The position numbers and the translations under genes are program-made. Shown one piece after another: positions 1 to 6,125 of a DNA stretch of 24,192 nucleotides. Source of the stretch: Streptomyces violaceoruber (GTDB lineage: Bacteria; Actinomycetota; Actinomycetes; Streptomycetales; Streptomycetaceae); NCBI GenBank assembly GCA_000720805.1, contig JODI01000105.1, positions 1 to 24,192 on the forward strand. The letters run 5' to 3'. The notes beneath the pieces are model-generated. The model searched no databases and was not told the origin of the DNA. It was given only the letters and a program-made list of their open reading frames with translations. Each line of letters starts with the position of its first letter. Position 1 is the first letter of the stretch.

Positions 1-756
1 GGGGGTGGGCGAGGGGGACGGTGACGGCGGGACGGTGTCGGTCGCGGTGTCCGTGGGCGTCGCTGTGACCGTCTCCGTCGGGGGCGCGGTCGGTGGCGCC
101 GTCGTCGTGTCCGTCGTCGTCTCCGTCGGGGTCGCCGAGTCTGTCACCGGGGTCGCCGGCGCCGTGGTGTCCTCCGCGTAGGCTGCCGGTTCCAGGCCTC
201 CCCGCGTCGCCGTGCCCGTGCGCTTCGGGTCCGTGCCCGGGTCGAGGAGCTTGACGTCCATGCCGGCCGGCTGGCCGCCCACCTCGGTGCCGTCGGCCTT
301 GACCACGCGGACCTCGACGCCGTCGGAGTCGCCGGTCCACAGCGAGGCGGTGCCGCCACGCACGGACGCCCGCTCGCCCTCGACGCCGTCGGCCTGGTTC
401 GGGTCCTTGGTCAGCTTCTGCCAGCCGGACCACGTGCCGGTCGCGAGGTCCCGGGTGCGCACCTCGGGGGAGCCCTTGGCCTCGGCCTCGGGGTCGTTCC
501 AGGTCAGCAGTACCGCGCTGAAGCGGTCCGTGCCCTGCTTGCCGAGGCCCCTGCGGCCCGAGCCCTCGTCACGGAGCTTCACGGTGTGGATGGACGGCTT
601 ACGGCTCTGGCCCTGCGCCGTACCGCCGGACGCGGACGGGTCCGCCATGGCGTACGTCACGACGCCCGCGCCGCTCAGGAGGACGGCGCCGGCCGTCAGC
701 CAGGCTCTTCGCCTCAGACTCAGCGGCTTGTACGCATGGGCCTTGCGAGAACTCAC
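1..756 (-). CDS. Secreted peptidoglycan-recognition / N-acetylmuramoyl-L-alanine amidase-like protein, N-terminal part (truncated by window edge)
   Basis: The frame is open from a GTG at 756 to base 1, giving 252 visible codons; the C-terminus lies outside the window. A G-rich stretch (AGGGGTGGGG) precedes the GTG. The N-terminus has basic residues (K5, K11, R16-R18), then a hydrophobic run (about 19-38, WLTAGAVLLSGAGVVTYAMA), which looks like a Sec signal peptide. Residues about 50-165 form a compact domain with repeated Trp (LTWNDPEAEAKG, GTWSGWQKL, SLWTGDSDGVEV) typical of the N-terminal part of Streptomyces peptidoglycan-recognition amidases. Residues about 205-252 are a Thr/Pro/Ser-rich linker. 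The catalytic amidase domain is expected beyond the edge and is not visible, so the enzymatic role is inferred from family resemblance. It is divergent from the first ECF sigma gene, suggesting shared regulation from the region between them. Confidence 0.72.
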   Translation of the reverse strand, partial: MSSRKAHAYKPLSLRRRAWLTAGAVLLSGAGVVTYAMADPSASGGTAQGQSRKPSIHTVKLRDEGSGRRGLGKQGTDRFSAVLLTWNDPEAEAKGSPEVRTRDLATGTWSGWQKLTKDPNQADGVEGERASVRGGTASLWTGDSDGVEVRVVKADGTEVGGQPAGMDVKLLDPGTDPKRTGTATRGGLEPAAYAEDTTAPATPVTDSATPTETTTDTTTAPPTAPPTETVTATPTDTATDTVPPSPSPSPTP

Positions 757-787
757 TACCCCACCCCTAGAAAAAGTCACAGAAACA

Positions 788-806
788 CCACCTGTCCCAC
801 AGGTGG
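788..806. promoter_or_regulatory. Perfect 8-bp inverted repeat upstream of the amidase-like gene
   Basis: CCACCTGT-CCC-ACAGGTGG is a perfect 8-bp palindrome with a 3-base spacer, 32 bases upstream of the leftward GTG at 756. It lies in the divergent region between the amidase-like gene and the first ECF sigma gene. It could be a dimeric-regulator operator or a short 5'-UTR hairpin in the leftward transcript. Two tandem CGGTGTGAG copies (845-862) and a CTGTGACAC box (882-890) are in the same region. No regulator can be named. Confidence 0.4.
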
Positions 807-941
807 CACTTACTCAGCGCGGGAGCCCCGTGAGACGTCACCGCCGGTGTGAGCGGTGTGAGAGGGGTCCCGCAGGCCCGGCTGTGACACTTCTGTGGGC
901 TGCGGCGCTGATCATCGTGGGGGCGGAGGCAGACGGCGGCT

Positions 942-1610
942 GTGCCGGGGGCCGCGGATCCGCCACGAACTCGGTACGGACGAGGACAGTTCTTGGGCCA
1001 GGGAGGGGAACCCCGCCGCGCGCAGGCGTACGACGGGGAACTGGGCGCGGCCGTCGCGCGGGCCCAGCAGGGTGACGAGGCGGCCTTCGCGGTCGCCTAC
1101 CGGATCGTGCAGCCCGGACTGCTCGGGTATCTGCGCGGCATCGTCGGCGACGACGCCGAGGACGTGGCCTCCGACGCCTGGCTGGAGATCGCCCGGGACC
1201 TCGGCCGGTTCAAGGGCGACGGCGCGGGGTTCCGGGGCTGGAGCGCGACCATCGCCCGGCACCGGGCGCTGGACCATCTGCGCCGGCAGCGGGTACGGCC
1301 TCGGGCGGCGACGCTCGAACAGGACGTACTGGAACTGCCGGGGCCGAGCAGTACGCACGACCAGGCGCTGGAGTCCCTCTCCACGGAGTACGCCCTGGAG
1401 CTGGTCCGGGGCCTGCCCCGCGACCAGGCGGAGGCGGTGCTGCTGCGCGTGGTCGTCGGCCTGGACGGCCCGGCCGCCGCCCGCGTCCTGGGCAAGCGGC
1501 CCGGCGCGGTCCGCACGGCCGCGTACCGGGGGCTGAAACGGCTGGCTCGCCAGCTGGACGGCGAGAGTGTGACGGATGAGGACCCCAGGACGCTGGGGGA
1601 ATCGACATGA
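942..1610 (+). CDS. ECF-type RNA polymerase sigma factor (first of two paralogues)
   Basis: This is an extracytoplasmic-function sigma-70 family protein of up to 222 residues. It has a sigma-2 region (ending in FRGWSATIARHRALDHLRRQ, about residues 98-117) and a sigma-4 region (LPRDQAEAVLLRVVVGLD, then a helix-turn-helix ending VLGKRPGAVRTAAYRGLKRL). DAEDVASDAWLEIARDL is the usual sigma-2 core-binding signature. The start is uncertain: GTG at 942 has no good ribosome site, whereas in-frame TTG at 993 follows GAGGA with a 6-base gap, and the paralogue at 3095 aligns from just after that point. The stop TGA overlaps an ATG at 1607 (ATGA), implying translational coupling to the downstream genes. 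It presumably recruits RNA polymerase to a small envelope regulon; the signal is unknown. Confidence 0.88.
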   Translation: MPGAADPPRTRYGRGQFLGQGGEPRRAQAYDGELGAAVARAQQGDEAAFAVAYRIVQPGLLGYLRGIVGDDAEDVASDAWLEIARDLGRFKGDGAGFRGWSATIARHRALDHLRRQRVRPRAATLEQDVLELPGPSSTHDQALESLSTEYALELVRGLPRDQAEAVLLRVVVGLDGPAAARVLGKRPGAVRTAAYRGLKRLARQLDGESVTDEDPRTLGEST

Positions 1611-1777
1611 CGGACGACGGCGACCGGATGCCGGACGACCGCACAGAGCCGGACGGCTGCGGCCAGGTACGGACAAGGCGGACAGGCGAGACGGGCCGGA
1701 CAGGTCCGACGACCCAGACAGGTCAGACGGGCCAGACAGGCCAGGCAGGGCAGACAGGACGGACACGCCATGGGTGA
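1607..1777 (+). CDS. Small repeat-containing coupled reading frame (56 aa), possible shifted N-terminus of the next gene
   Basis: An ATG that overlaps the sigma-factor stop (ATGA) opens a 56-codon frame. It begins with an acidic stretch of GC-rich-third-position codons (MTDDGDRMPDDRTEPDG), then becomes Thr/Gly/Gln/Arg-rich with five 9-base units (QTG, QTG, QTG, QAG, QTG) at 1715-1759. It ends with a TGA at 1775-1777 that overlaps the ATG of the membrane protein at 1770 by eight bases. The chain sigma-small frame-membrane protein is therefore linked by two overlaps. Either it is a genuine tiny linker gene, or the membrane-protein gene originally started here and a frameshift in the repeat separated the two; the second module has no such insert. 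No function can be assigned. Confidence 0.45.
   Translation: MTDDGDRMPDDRTEPDGCGQVRTRRTGETGRTGPTTQTGQTGQTGQAGQTGRTRHG
1715..1759 (+). repeat. Five tandem 9-bp units encoding Gln-Thr/Ala-Gly
   Basis: The units are CAGACAGGT, CAGACGGGC, CAGACAGGC, CAGGCAGGG and CAGACAGGA, with related degenerate units upstream from about 1680. A 9-bp unit preserves frame when copies are gained or lost, but 1-base slips inside it would change the frame relation between the upstream ATG (1607) and the membrane-protein gene. Confidence 0.8.
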
Positions 1778-2717
1778 GCGAGAGAACGGAGACGGGACGC
1801 CCGGCCGTCGCCGCGCGCACCCGGCACCTGGGTTCGCGCCCGGCGCGGAGGCCGATGCGTGGTCCGGTTCCGTGGCCGGGGTGTCCGGCGCGGCCGGGGT
1901 GGCCGGAGTGGGTGACAGCCCCGGCCTCGAAGCCCTGCTCCGTGCCGCTCTGCGCAGGGACCCGATCGACGACGAGGGGGAGCGGCGGGCCGTGGCCGCC
2001 TTCCTGGCCGCCCGGGAGGCGGGGACGCGACGGGCGCGCAGTCGGCGCCGGGACGACTGGCGGCCCCGCGAGCAGCGGCGGCGCGCCCGGACGGTGCGGA
2101 CGACGCTCTCCGTGGCTCTCGCGAGCCTCACGCTGGGGGGTGTCGCGTTCGCCGCGATCGGAAACGGGGGCCCCGGCCCGGACGGCACGCAGGACCGGCC
2201 CAGCAGCCGCCCGAACCCGTCGGCGAGCGGAGCCCAGGGCAGCCCGAGCGGCGGCCCGTCCACCTCGGGTGCCCCCTCCGCCCCCGCGCCCGCCGACCGG
2301 CCGGCCACCGCCAAGGACACCGAGGCCCACTGCCGCGCCTACGGACAGGTCCAGGGCCGGGGCAAGGCGATGGACTCGACGGCCTGGCAGCGACTCGTCA
2401 CGGCCGCGGGCGGCGAGGCGAACGTCCGGGCCTACTGCGCCGGGCAACTGGCCGGGGCGACTCCCGAAACCAAGCCGAGCAAGGCGGGTGGCGCGGGGAA
2501 CGAGGGCAACGCCGGTAACCCGGGCGGCACGGGCCAGGGCGGCGATCCCGGCAAGGCGACAGCGGGGCGGGGCGGGAGCGACGGCAACGGCCAGGACGCC
2601 GGTGGCGCCAGTGGCACCGGTGGCGCCGGCAAGGCCAACGACCCCGGCAGCCCCAACGACCCCGGCAGCCCCAACGACCCCGACAGTCCCAACAGCGCCA
2701 AGGGGAAGAAGAACTGA
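1770..2717 (+). CDS. Single-pass membrane protein, candidate anti-sigma/sensor partner of the first ECF sigma factor
   Basis: This 315-residue protein has a cytoplasmic N-terminus with a motif shared with the second module (DEGERRAVAAFLAAREAG, about 68-85). One transmembrane helix follows at about 111-131 (TTLSVALASLTLGGVAFAAIG), then a Pro/Ser/Gly linker. A small extracytoplasmic domain at about 185-228 is bounded by Cys188 and Cys223 (EAHCRAYGQVQGRGKA ... TAAGGEANVRAYC). The tail is Gly/Asn-rich and ends in three NDPxSP units. The same Cys-bounded domain occurs in the product of the second module. Position directly after a sigma gene and membrane topology suggest it holds or senses for the sigma factor. 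It lacks the HxxxCxxC signature of zinc-type anti-sigma factors, so anti-sigma activity is inference. An upstream alternative beginning at 1607 would need a frameshift. Confidence 0.72.
   Translation: MGERENGDGTPGRRRAHPAPGFAPGAEADAWSGSVAGVSGAAGVAGVGDSPGLEALLRAALRRDPIDDEGERRAVAAFLAAREAGTRRARSRRRDDWRPREQRRRARTVRTTLSVALASLTLGGVAFAAIGNGGPGPDGTQDRPSSRPNPSASGAQGSPSGGPSTSGAPSAPAPADRPATAKDTEAHCRAYGQVQGRGKAMDSTAWQRLVTAAGGEANVRAYCAGQLAGATPETKPSKAGGAGNEGNAGNPGGTGQGGDPGKATAGRGGSDGNGQDAGGASGTGGAGKANDPGSPNDPGSPNDPDSPNSAKGKKN
2637..2690 (+). repeat. Three tandem 18-bp units encoding NDPGSP/NDPDSP
   Basis: Three consecutive 18-base copies start at 2637, 2655 and 2673; the first two are identical and the third has two substitutions. 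They form the extreme C-terminal tail of the first membrane protein, outside the conserved cysteine-bounded domain, and are probably free to vary in number. Confidence 0.85.
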
Positions 2718-3094
2718 CCCGGCGGTGAGCGGTGCGCCCCGGCGTCTCGTCGGGCGGGTCCGGCGTCCCGCCGTCCCGCGGTGGCCATCCCACTCCCGCG
2801 CCCGCATGCCGCCACGGCAACGGCCGGGGCCGCCACCCCCCACAGGAGAGGCCCCGACCGTCGCGCGGCACGGACCGCGCGGCGGTCCGTACTCACTACA
2901 GCGCCGAGGGTGCGTTTTCTGTCACACCCAGCGTGTCGGACCCTCGTGACAAGGTAGTTGCATCTTCTACGGACGTGGACGAGCGACGGTTTCAGGTCGT
3001 AACGTGCCTTTCGCGCCGGGGCGCGCAGGACTCATGACCATCCGCAACCAACTGCGGTCCCGAACATCGCGACCATCGAAGAGGGACGTTACGG
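2718..3094 (+). promoter_or_regulatory. Intergenic region between the two sigma modules
   Basis: This 377-base stretch has no convincing gene. It contains a compact hairpin at 2870-2890. From about 2910 base composition shifts towards A/T (GCGTTTTCTGTCACACCC and TAGTTGCATCTTCTAC), as expected for a promoter of the second module. The 14-mer at 2920-2933 recurs inverted at 4855-4868. A ribosome site GAGGG at 3081-3085 precedes the GTG at 3095. I could not fix -35/-10 boxes with confidence. Confidence 0.4.
2870..2890. terminator. Hairpin, possible terminator of the first sigma module
   Basis: ACGGACCGC-GCG-GCGGTCCGT is a perfect 9-bp stem with a 3-base loop, about 150 bases after the membrane-protein stop and upstream of the second sigma promoter region. 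No U-tract follows, which is common for Streptomyces terminators. It could instead be an operator. Confidence 0.4.
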
Positions 3095-3757
3095 GTGCTG
3101 GGGGACGACGCGGAGCTCACGGCCGCGGTGCTTGCGGCGCAGGACGGGAACGAGACAGCGTTCCGGACTGTGTACCGCGCGGTGCACCCGCGGCTGCTCG
3201 GCTACGTCCGCACTCTCGTCGGCGACCCGGACGCCGAGGACGTCGCGTCCGAGGCGTGGCTGCAGATCGCCCGTGACCTGGACCGCTTCAGCGGGGACGC
3301 GGACCGCTTCCGCGGCTGGGCCGCCCGGATCGCCCGCAACCGGGCGCTGGACCACATACGTATGCGCGGGCGACGCCCCGCGACCGTCGGCGACGAGACC
3401 GAGCTGACCGGGAAGCCCGCCGAGTCCGACACCGCCGGCGAGGCCATCGAGGCACTGGCCACCGACACGACACTGTCCCTCATCGCCCGGCTGCCGCAGG
3501 ACCAGGCCGAGGCCGTCGTGCTGCGCGTGGTGGTGGGCCTCGACGCGAAGAGCGCCGCCGAGACGCTGGGCAAGCGTCCGGGCGCCGTACGGACGGCAGC
3601 GCACCGCGGTCTGAAACGGCTCGCGGAACTCCTCGACGACGATGTGGAATCGGCCGGAGTGCTCGACGCACTGCCGCCCCAGCGAGAACCGCGCGACGGC
3701 GCGGTGCCGTCCGCGAGTGTGACGCATATGCGCGCGCGGACGCAGAAGGACATGTGA
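3095..3757 (+). CDS. ECF-type RNA polymerase sigma factor (second paralogue)
   Basis: This 220-residue protein starts at GTG 3095 with GAGGG nine bases upstream. It has sigma-2 (DPDAEDVASEAWLQIARDL, about 45-63, and FRGWAARIARNRALDHIR, about 73-90) and sigma-4 (LPQDQAEAVVLRVVVGLD, then TLGKRPGAVRTAAHRGLKRL, about 128-173). It aligns almost end to end with the sigma factor at 942-1610, including the identical core LRVVVGLD and GKRPGAVRTAA, so the two arose by duplication. A C-terminal extension of about 40 residues (VLDALPPQREPRDG ...) is absent from the first copy. The stop overlaps the next gene in a TGATG arrangement, indicating translational coupling to the membrane protein. Confidence 0.93.
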   Translation: MLGDDAELTAAVLAAQDGNETAFRTVYRAVHPRLLGYVRTLVGDPDAEDVASEAWLQIARDLDRFSGDADRFRGWAARIARNRALDHIRMRGRRPATVGDETELTGKPAESDTAGEAIEALATDTTLSLIARLPQDQAEAVVLRVVVGLDAKSAAETLGKRPGAVRTAAHRGLKRLAELLDDDVESAGVLDALPPQREPRDGAVPSASVTHMRARTQKDM

Positions 3758-4791
3758 TGGCCGACGAGCAGTACAGGTGGCTGGACCGCGAAACGGCGGA
3801 GCGTTTGCTGAGCGGAGAGTCCCTCGAAGGCGTCGGTACGGCCGGCCGAGACCAGGCCGAACGGCTCGCGAAGACGCTGGACGCGCTCACCGTGGAACCC
3901 GCGCCGATCAGCGGCGAACTCCCCGGTGAGGCAGCCGCGTTGGCCGCCTTCCGCAAGGCGCGCGCGGATCGGGTGGACGACTGGGTCAGTGACCGTGCCG
4001 GTGAGCGCGCCAACTCCGGGCATCGCTCCGGCGACCGTACGGCCGACGCCGTACTGGTTCGCATCGGAGGCCCGGACCGGGGCGGCCCCCGCCCCCGCCG
4101 GGGCCGTACCGTCCGCTTCGGGCTGGCGGCCGCGCTGGCCGTCGGCATGGTCGGCGGCGTCGCGGCCGGAACCGGACTCCTGCCGACGCGGTTCGGCGAA
4201 ACGGAACCGGACCCCACGGCCTCCGTCTCGGCCGCGGCGACACCGAACGGCCCGGCCGTCTCGCCGTCGTCCGGGACGACCCCGCGGGACGAGCCCTCCT
4301 CCGACGCCGGCACCGGTCCCGGTGGCTCGCACGACACCGCGGACGGTGGCTCCTCCCCGACCCCCGGCGCCACCTCCGGCTCCGAGGGCCGGACCGGCCG
4401 GCCGGGACGTGCCTGGCCCGGGGCTCTCCCGGCCTGCCGCGACATGCGCGACGGCAAGGGGCTGGCCGCCGGCCGCCGGCACACGCTGGAGTTCGCGGCG
4501 GGCGGATCCTCGTACGTGAAGAAGTACTGCAAGGAACTACTGGCCGGCTCCTCGTCCGGGAACGACGGCGAGGGCCGGACCAAGAAGAACGACGAGAACG
4601 ACAAGGGCGCCAAGGACGGCAAGGCCGACCAGGACGACCACGGCGGCCACAGAGGCGACGACGGCGGCCACAAGGGCGACCGAGGCAGGCACCGGGGGAA
4701 GGGCAGCGGCGGCACAGGGGGCCACGGCGCTCAGAGCAACGGGAACAACCGGAACAACCCGAGCGAACGGAGCGACCGGGGCAGTCGGTGA
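3757..4791 (+). CDS. Single-pass membrane protein, candidate anti-sigma/sensor partner of the second ECF sigma factor
   Basis: This 344-residue protein begins at an ATG overlapping the sigma stop (TGATG); a GTG one codon earlier is possible. The cytoplasmic region (1-118) carries ELPGEAAALAAFRKAR (about 54-69), matching the motif in the first module. One transmembrane helix lies at about 119-143, then a Ser/Thr/Pro/Gly linker. The extracytoplasmic Cys-bounded domain (about 224-263) contains Cys227 and Cys258 (PACRDMRDGKG ... FAAGGSSYVKKYC). A charged His/Gly/Asp-rich tail follows (HGGHRGDDGGHKGDRGRHRG, about 296-315) and ends in an Asn/Ser stretch. Gene order and topology suggest it controls the preceding sigma factor. 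The two cysteines could form a disulfide outside the membrane. No catalytic domain is visible. Confidence 0.78.
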   Translation: MADEQYRWLDRETAERLLSGESLEGVGTAGRDQAERLAKTLDALTVEPAPISGELPGEAAALAAFRKARADRVDDWVSDRAGERANSGHRSGDRTADAVLVRIGGPDRGGPRPRRGRTVRFGLAAALAVGMVGGVAAGTGLLPTRFGETEPDPTASVSAAATPNGPAVSPSSGTTPRDEPSSDAGTGPGGSHDTADGGSSPTPGATSGSEGRTGRPGRAWPGALPACRDMRDGKGLAAGRRHTLEFAAGGSSYVKKYCKELLAGSSSGNDGEGRTKKNDENDKGAKDGKADQDDHGGHRGDDGGHKGDRGRHRGKGSGGTGGHGAQSNGNNRNNPSERSDRGSR

Positions 4792-4963
4792 GCGACGCGC
4801 CCCCGCGCAATAGCCCTCTGACCTGCGGTTTCCCAAGTCGGAGAAATTCCTTCGCGCAGGGTGTGACGTTTTCGGCCGTCGGGGCGCAGTACTGAGTGAG
4901 CCGACTGGTCATCGGCCGTCGCACGGAGCCGGGGTTCCCCCCGTACCTTCGGCTCGTGCACCT

Positions 4964-5002
4964 GGCGCGGGCGGGACACGTTCCCCCGGTCCCGCCCGCG
5001 CC
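4964..5002. terminator. Strong bidirectional terminator between convergent genes
   Basis: GGCGCGGGCGGGAC (4964-4977) and GTCCCGCCCGCGCC (4989-5002) form a perfect 14-bp stem with an 11-base loop. It lies between the rightward membrane-protein stop (4791) and the leftward L,D-transpeptidase stop (5021). A second imperfect hairpin (GCACGGAGCCG at 4921-4931 with CGGCTCGTGC at 4950-4959) precedes it. Position and stability support transcription termination on both strands. Confidence 0.8.
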
Positions 5003-5020
5003 CCACTCCCACTGCCGGTC

Positions 5021-5896
5021 TCACCGGTACACGACGACCTTGTCGCCGTTCCTCACCTGCGCGAACAGATCCGCGATCGCCGCCTCGTCCCGTACGTTGA
5101 CGCAGCCGTGCGACCCGCCGGAGTAACCGCGGGCCGCGAAGTCGTACGAGTAGTGCACGGCCTGGCCGCCGCTGAAGAACATGGCGTACGGCATCGGGGA
5201 GTCGTAGAGCGTCGACACATGGTGGCGGGACTTCCAATAGACGCTGAACACGCCTTCGCGGGTGGGCGTGTACTGCGAGCCGAAGCGGACCGGCAGCGTC
5301 ATCACCGTGCGGCCGTCGATCATCCAGCGCAGTGTGCGGCTCGACTTGCTGATGCACAGCACCCGGCCGGTCAGACAGCGGGGGTCCGGCGCGGCGGCCG
5401 GCTGGCCGCCCATCAGGTACAGCTCCCACTTTCCCGGCTCGCGCGTCATCCGCAGCAGCCGCTGCCAGGTGACGGTGTCGGTCCGCCCGGTCGTCGGCAG
5501 CCCTCGCTTGCCCTGGAACCCCTTGACCGCCTGCTCGGTCAGGTCGTCGTACGTCCCCGTCGGCCCGTCGAACAGCCAGTCGACCTGCCGCAGCCGGGCC
5601 TGGAGCTCGCGGACCTCGGGGCCGCTGTCGCCCCGGGACCACAGGCCGACAGGAGCAGGGGCCGGAGCGGGAGTGCCGGCCGGCGGCGGGCTGCCGGACT
5701 TCTCGTCGGCCGGTGCCGTTCGGCTGACCTCGATGTGGACCGGTGAACGGGCCTTGCCGTCCCCGTCCGGCGCCTGCACCGTACAGCCGCACACCGTCAT
5801 CAGGGCGGCCGTGCCGGCCAGGACGGCGATCGGTCCCCGCATCCCCAACCTCATCCCCACCCGTGTCCTCATGCCCATCCCCATCCCCATCCCCAT
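5021..5896 (-). CDS. L,D-transpeptidase with peptidoglycan-binding domain, probable lipoprotein
   Basis: It makes 3-3 peptidoglycan crosslinks, or anchors proteins, outside the membrane. A short basic N-terminus and hydrophobic stretch (GPIAVLAGTAALMTVCGC) end in a lipobox-like cysteine, followed by a Pro/Ala-rich linker. A peptidoglycan-binding type 1 domain comes next (SRGDSGPEVRELQARL ... TVTWQRLL). The C-terminal YkuD domain has the catalytic motif GGSHGCVNVRD with an upstream His in QAVHYSYDF. The start is unclear: five in-frame ATGs (5896, 5890, 5884, 5878, 5872) lie in a hexanucleotide repeat, and each is preceded by G-rich sequence. The one at 5872 (MRTRVGMRLGMRG) gives the most ordinary signal peptide. 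The gene converges on the second sigma module and diverges from the mutase gene. Confidence 0.9.
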   Translation of the reverse strand: MGMGMGMGMRTRVGMRLGMRGPIAVLAGTAALMTVCGCTVQAPDGDGKARSPVHIEVSRTAPADEKSGSPPPAGTPAPAPAPVGLWSRGDSGPEVRELQARLRQVDWLFDGPTGTYDDLTEQAVKGFQGKRGLPTTGRTDTVTWQRLLRMTREPGKWELYLMGGQPAAAPDPRCLTGRVLCISKSSRTLRWMIDGRTVMTLPVRFGSQYTPTREGVFSVYWKSRHHVSTLYDSPMPYAMFFSGGQAVHYSYDFAARGYSGGSHGCVNVRDEAAIADLFAQVRNGDKVVVYR

Positions 5897-5897
5897 C
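5874..5897 (-). repeat. Hexanucleotide tandem repeat at the L,D-transpeptidase start
   Basis: Four perfect CCCATC units (GATGGG on the coding strand) follow one another. Each coding-strand unit supplies an in-frame ATG plus G-rich bases that could act as a ribosome site for the next ATG, giving an N-terminal (Met-Gly)n. Copy-number change would keep frame but alter the number of start sites. Confidence 0.85.
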
Positions 5898-6033
5898 CCG
5901 CGCCCGTCCCCATGCCTGGGATGTTCCCCGCGAATGACGTCGGGCGAACAGCACGGCATTGTTGTGACGGGGACCGCATTCACCCTGTGAGCAAGGTCCC
6001 AGCGTGCTCCTTCCACCGGACGCACGCACGCCA

Positions 6034-6063
6034 CTACAGTCCGTCGAAAGGGTCGGACCGTAG
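6034..6063. promoter_or_regulatory. Imperfect inverted repeat upstream of the mutase gene
   Basis: CTACAGTCCG (6034-6043) and CGGACCGTAG (6054-6063) match at nine of ten positions around a 10-base spacer, in the divergent region between the L,D-transpeptidase and the mutase. Downstream of it, three AACTG words recur 10 and 11 bases apart (6079, 6089, 6100), before a GGGAGG ribosome site. It could be an operator or leader hairpin. The 90-base leader is too short for a cobalamin riboswitch. Confidence 0.35.
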
Positions 6064-6125
6064 CGGCTGACAGCTGAAAACTGCTGGTAACTGGCGAGCA
6101 ACTGCTCAGCGGGAGGCATCACACC

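Noticed and set aside
912..2843. Long leftward open frame opposite the first sigma module
   Set aside because: It is the complement of two well-supported genes. Its translation is low-complexity Gly/Ala/Arg/Pro without domains, the usual shadow in GC-rich DNA.
5970..6000. GGGACC / GGTCCC inverted arms near the L,D-transpeptidase 5' region
   Set aside because: Six-base arms separated by 19 bases are expected by chance in such GC-rich DNA, and no supporting context is visible.
6035..6125. Cobalamin riboswitch upstream of the B12-dependent mutase
   Set aside because: The leader is only about 90 bases, and I see no B12-box-like conserved core; such riboswitches need roughly 200 bases.
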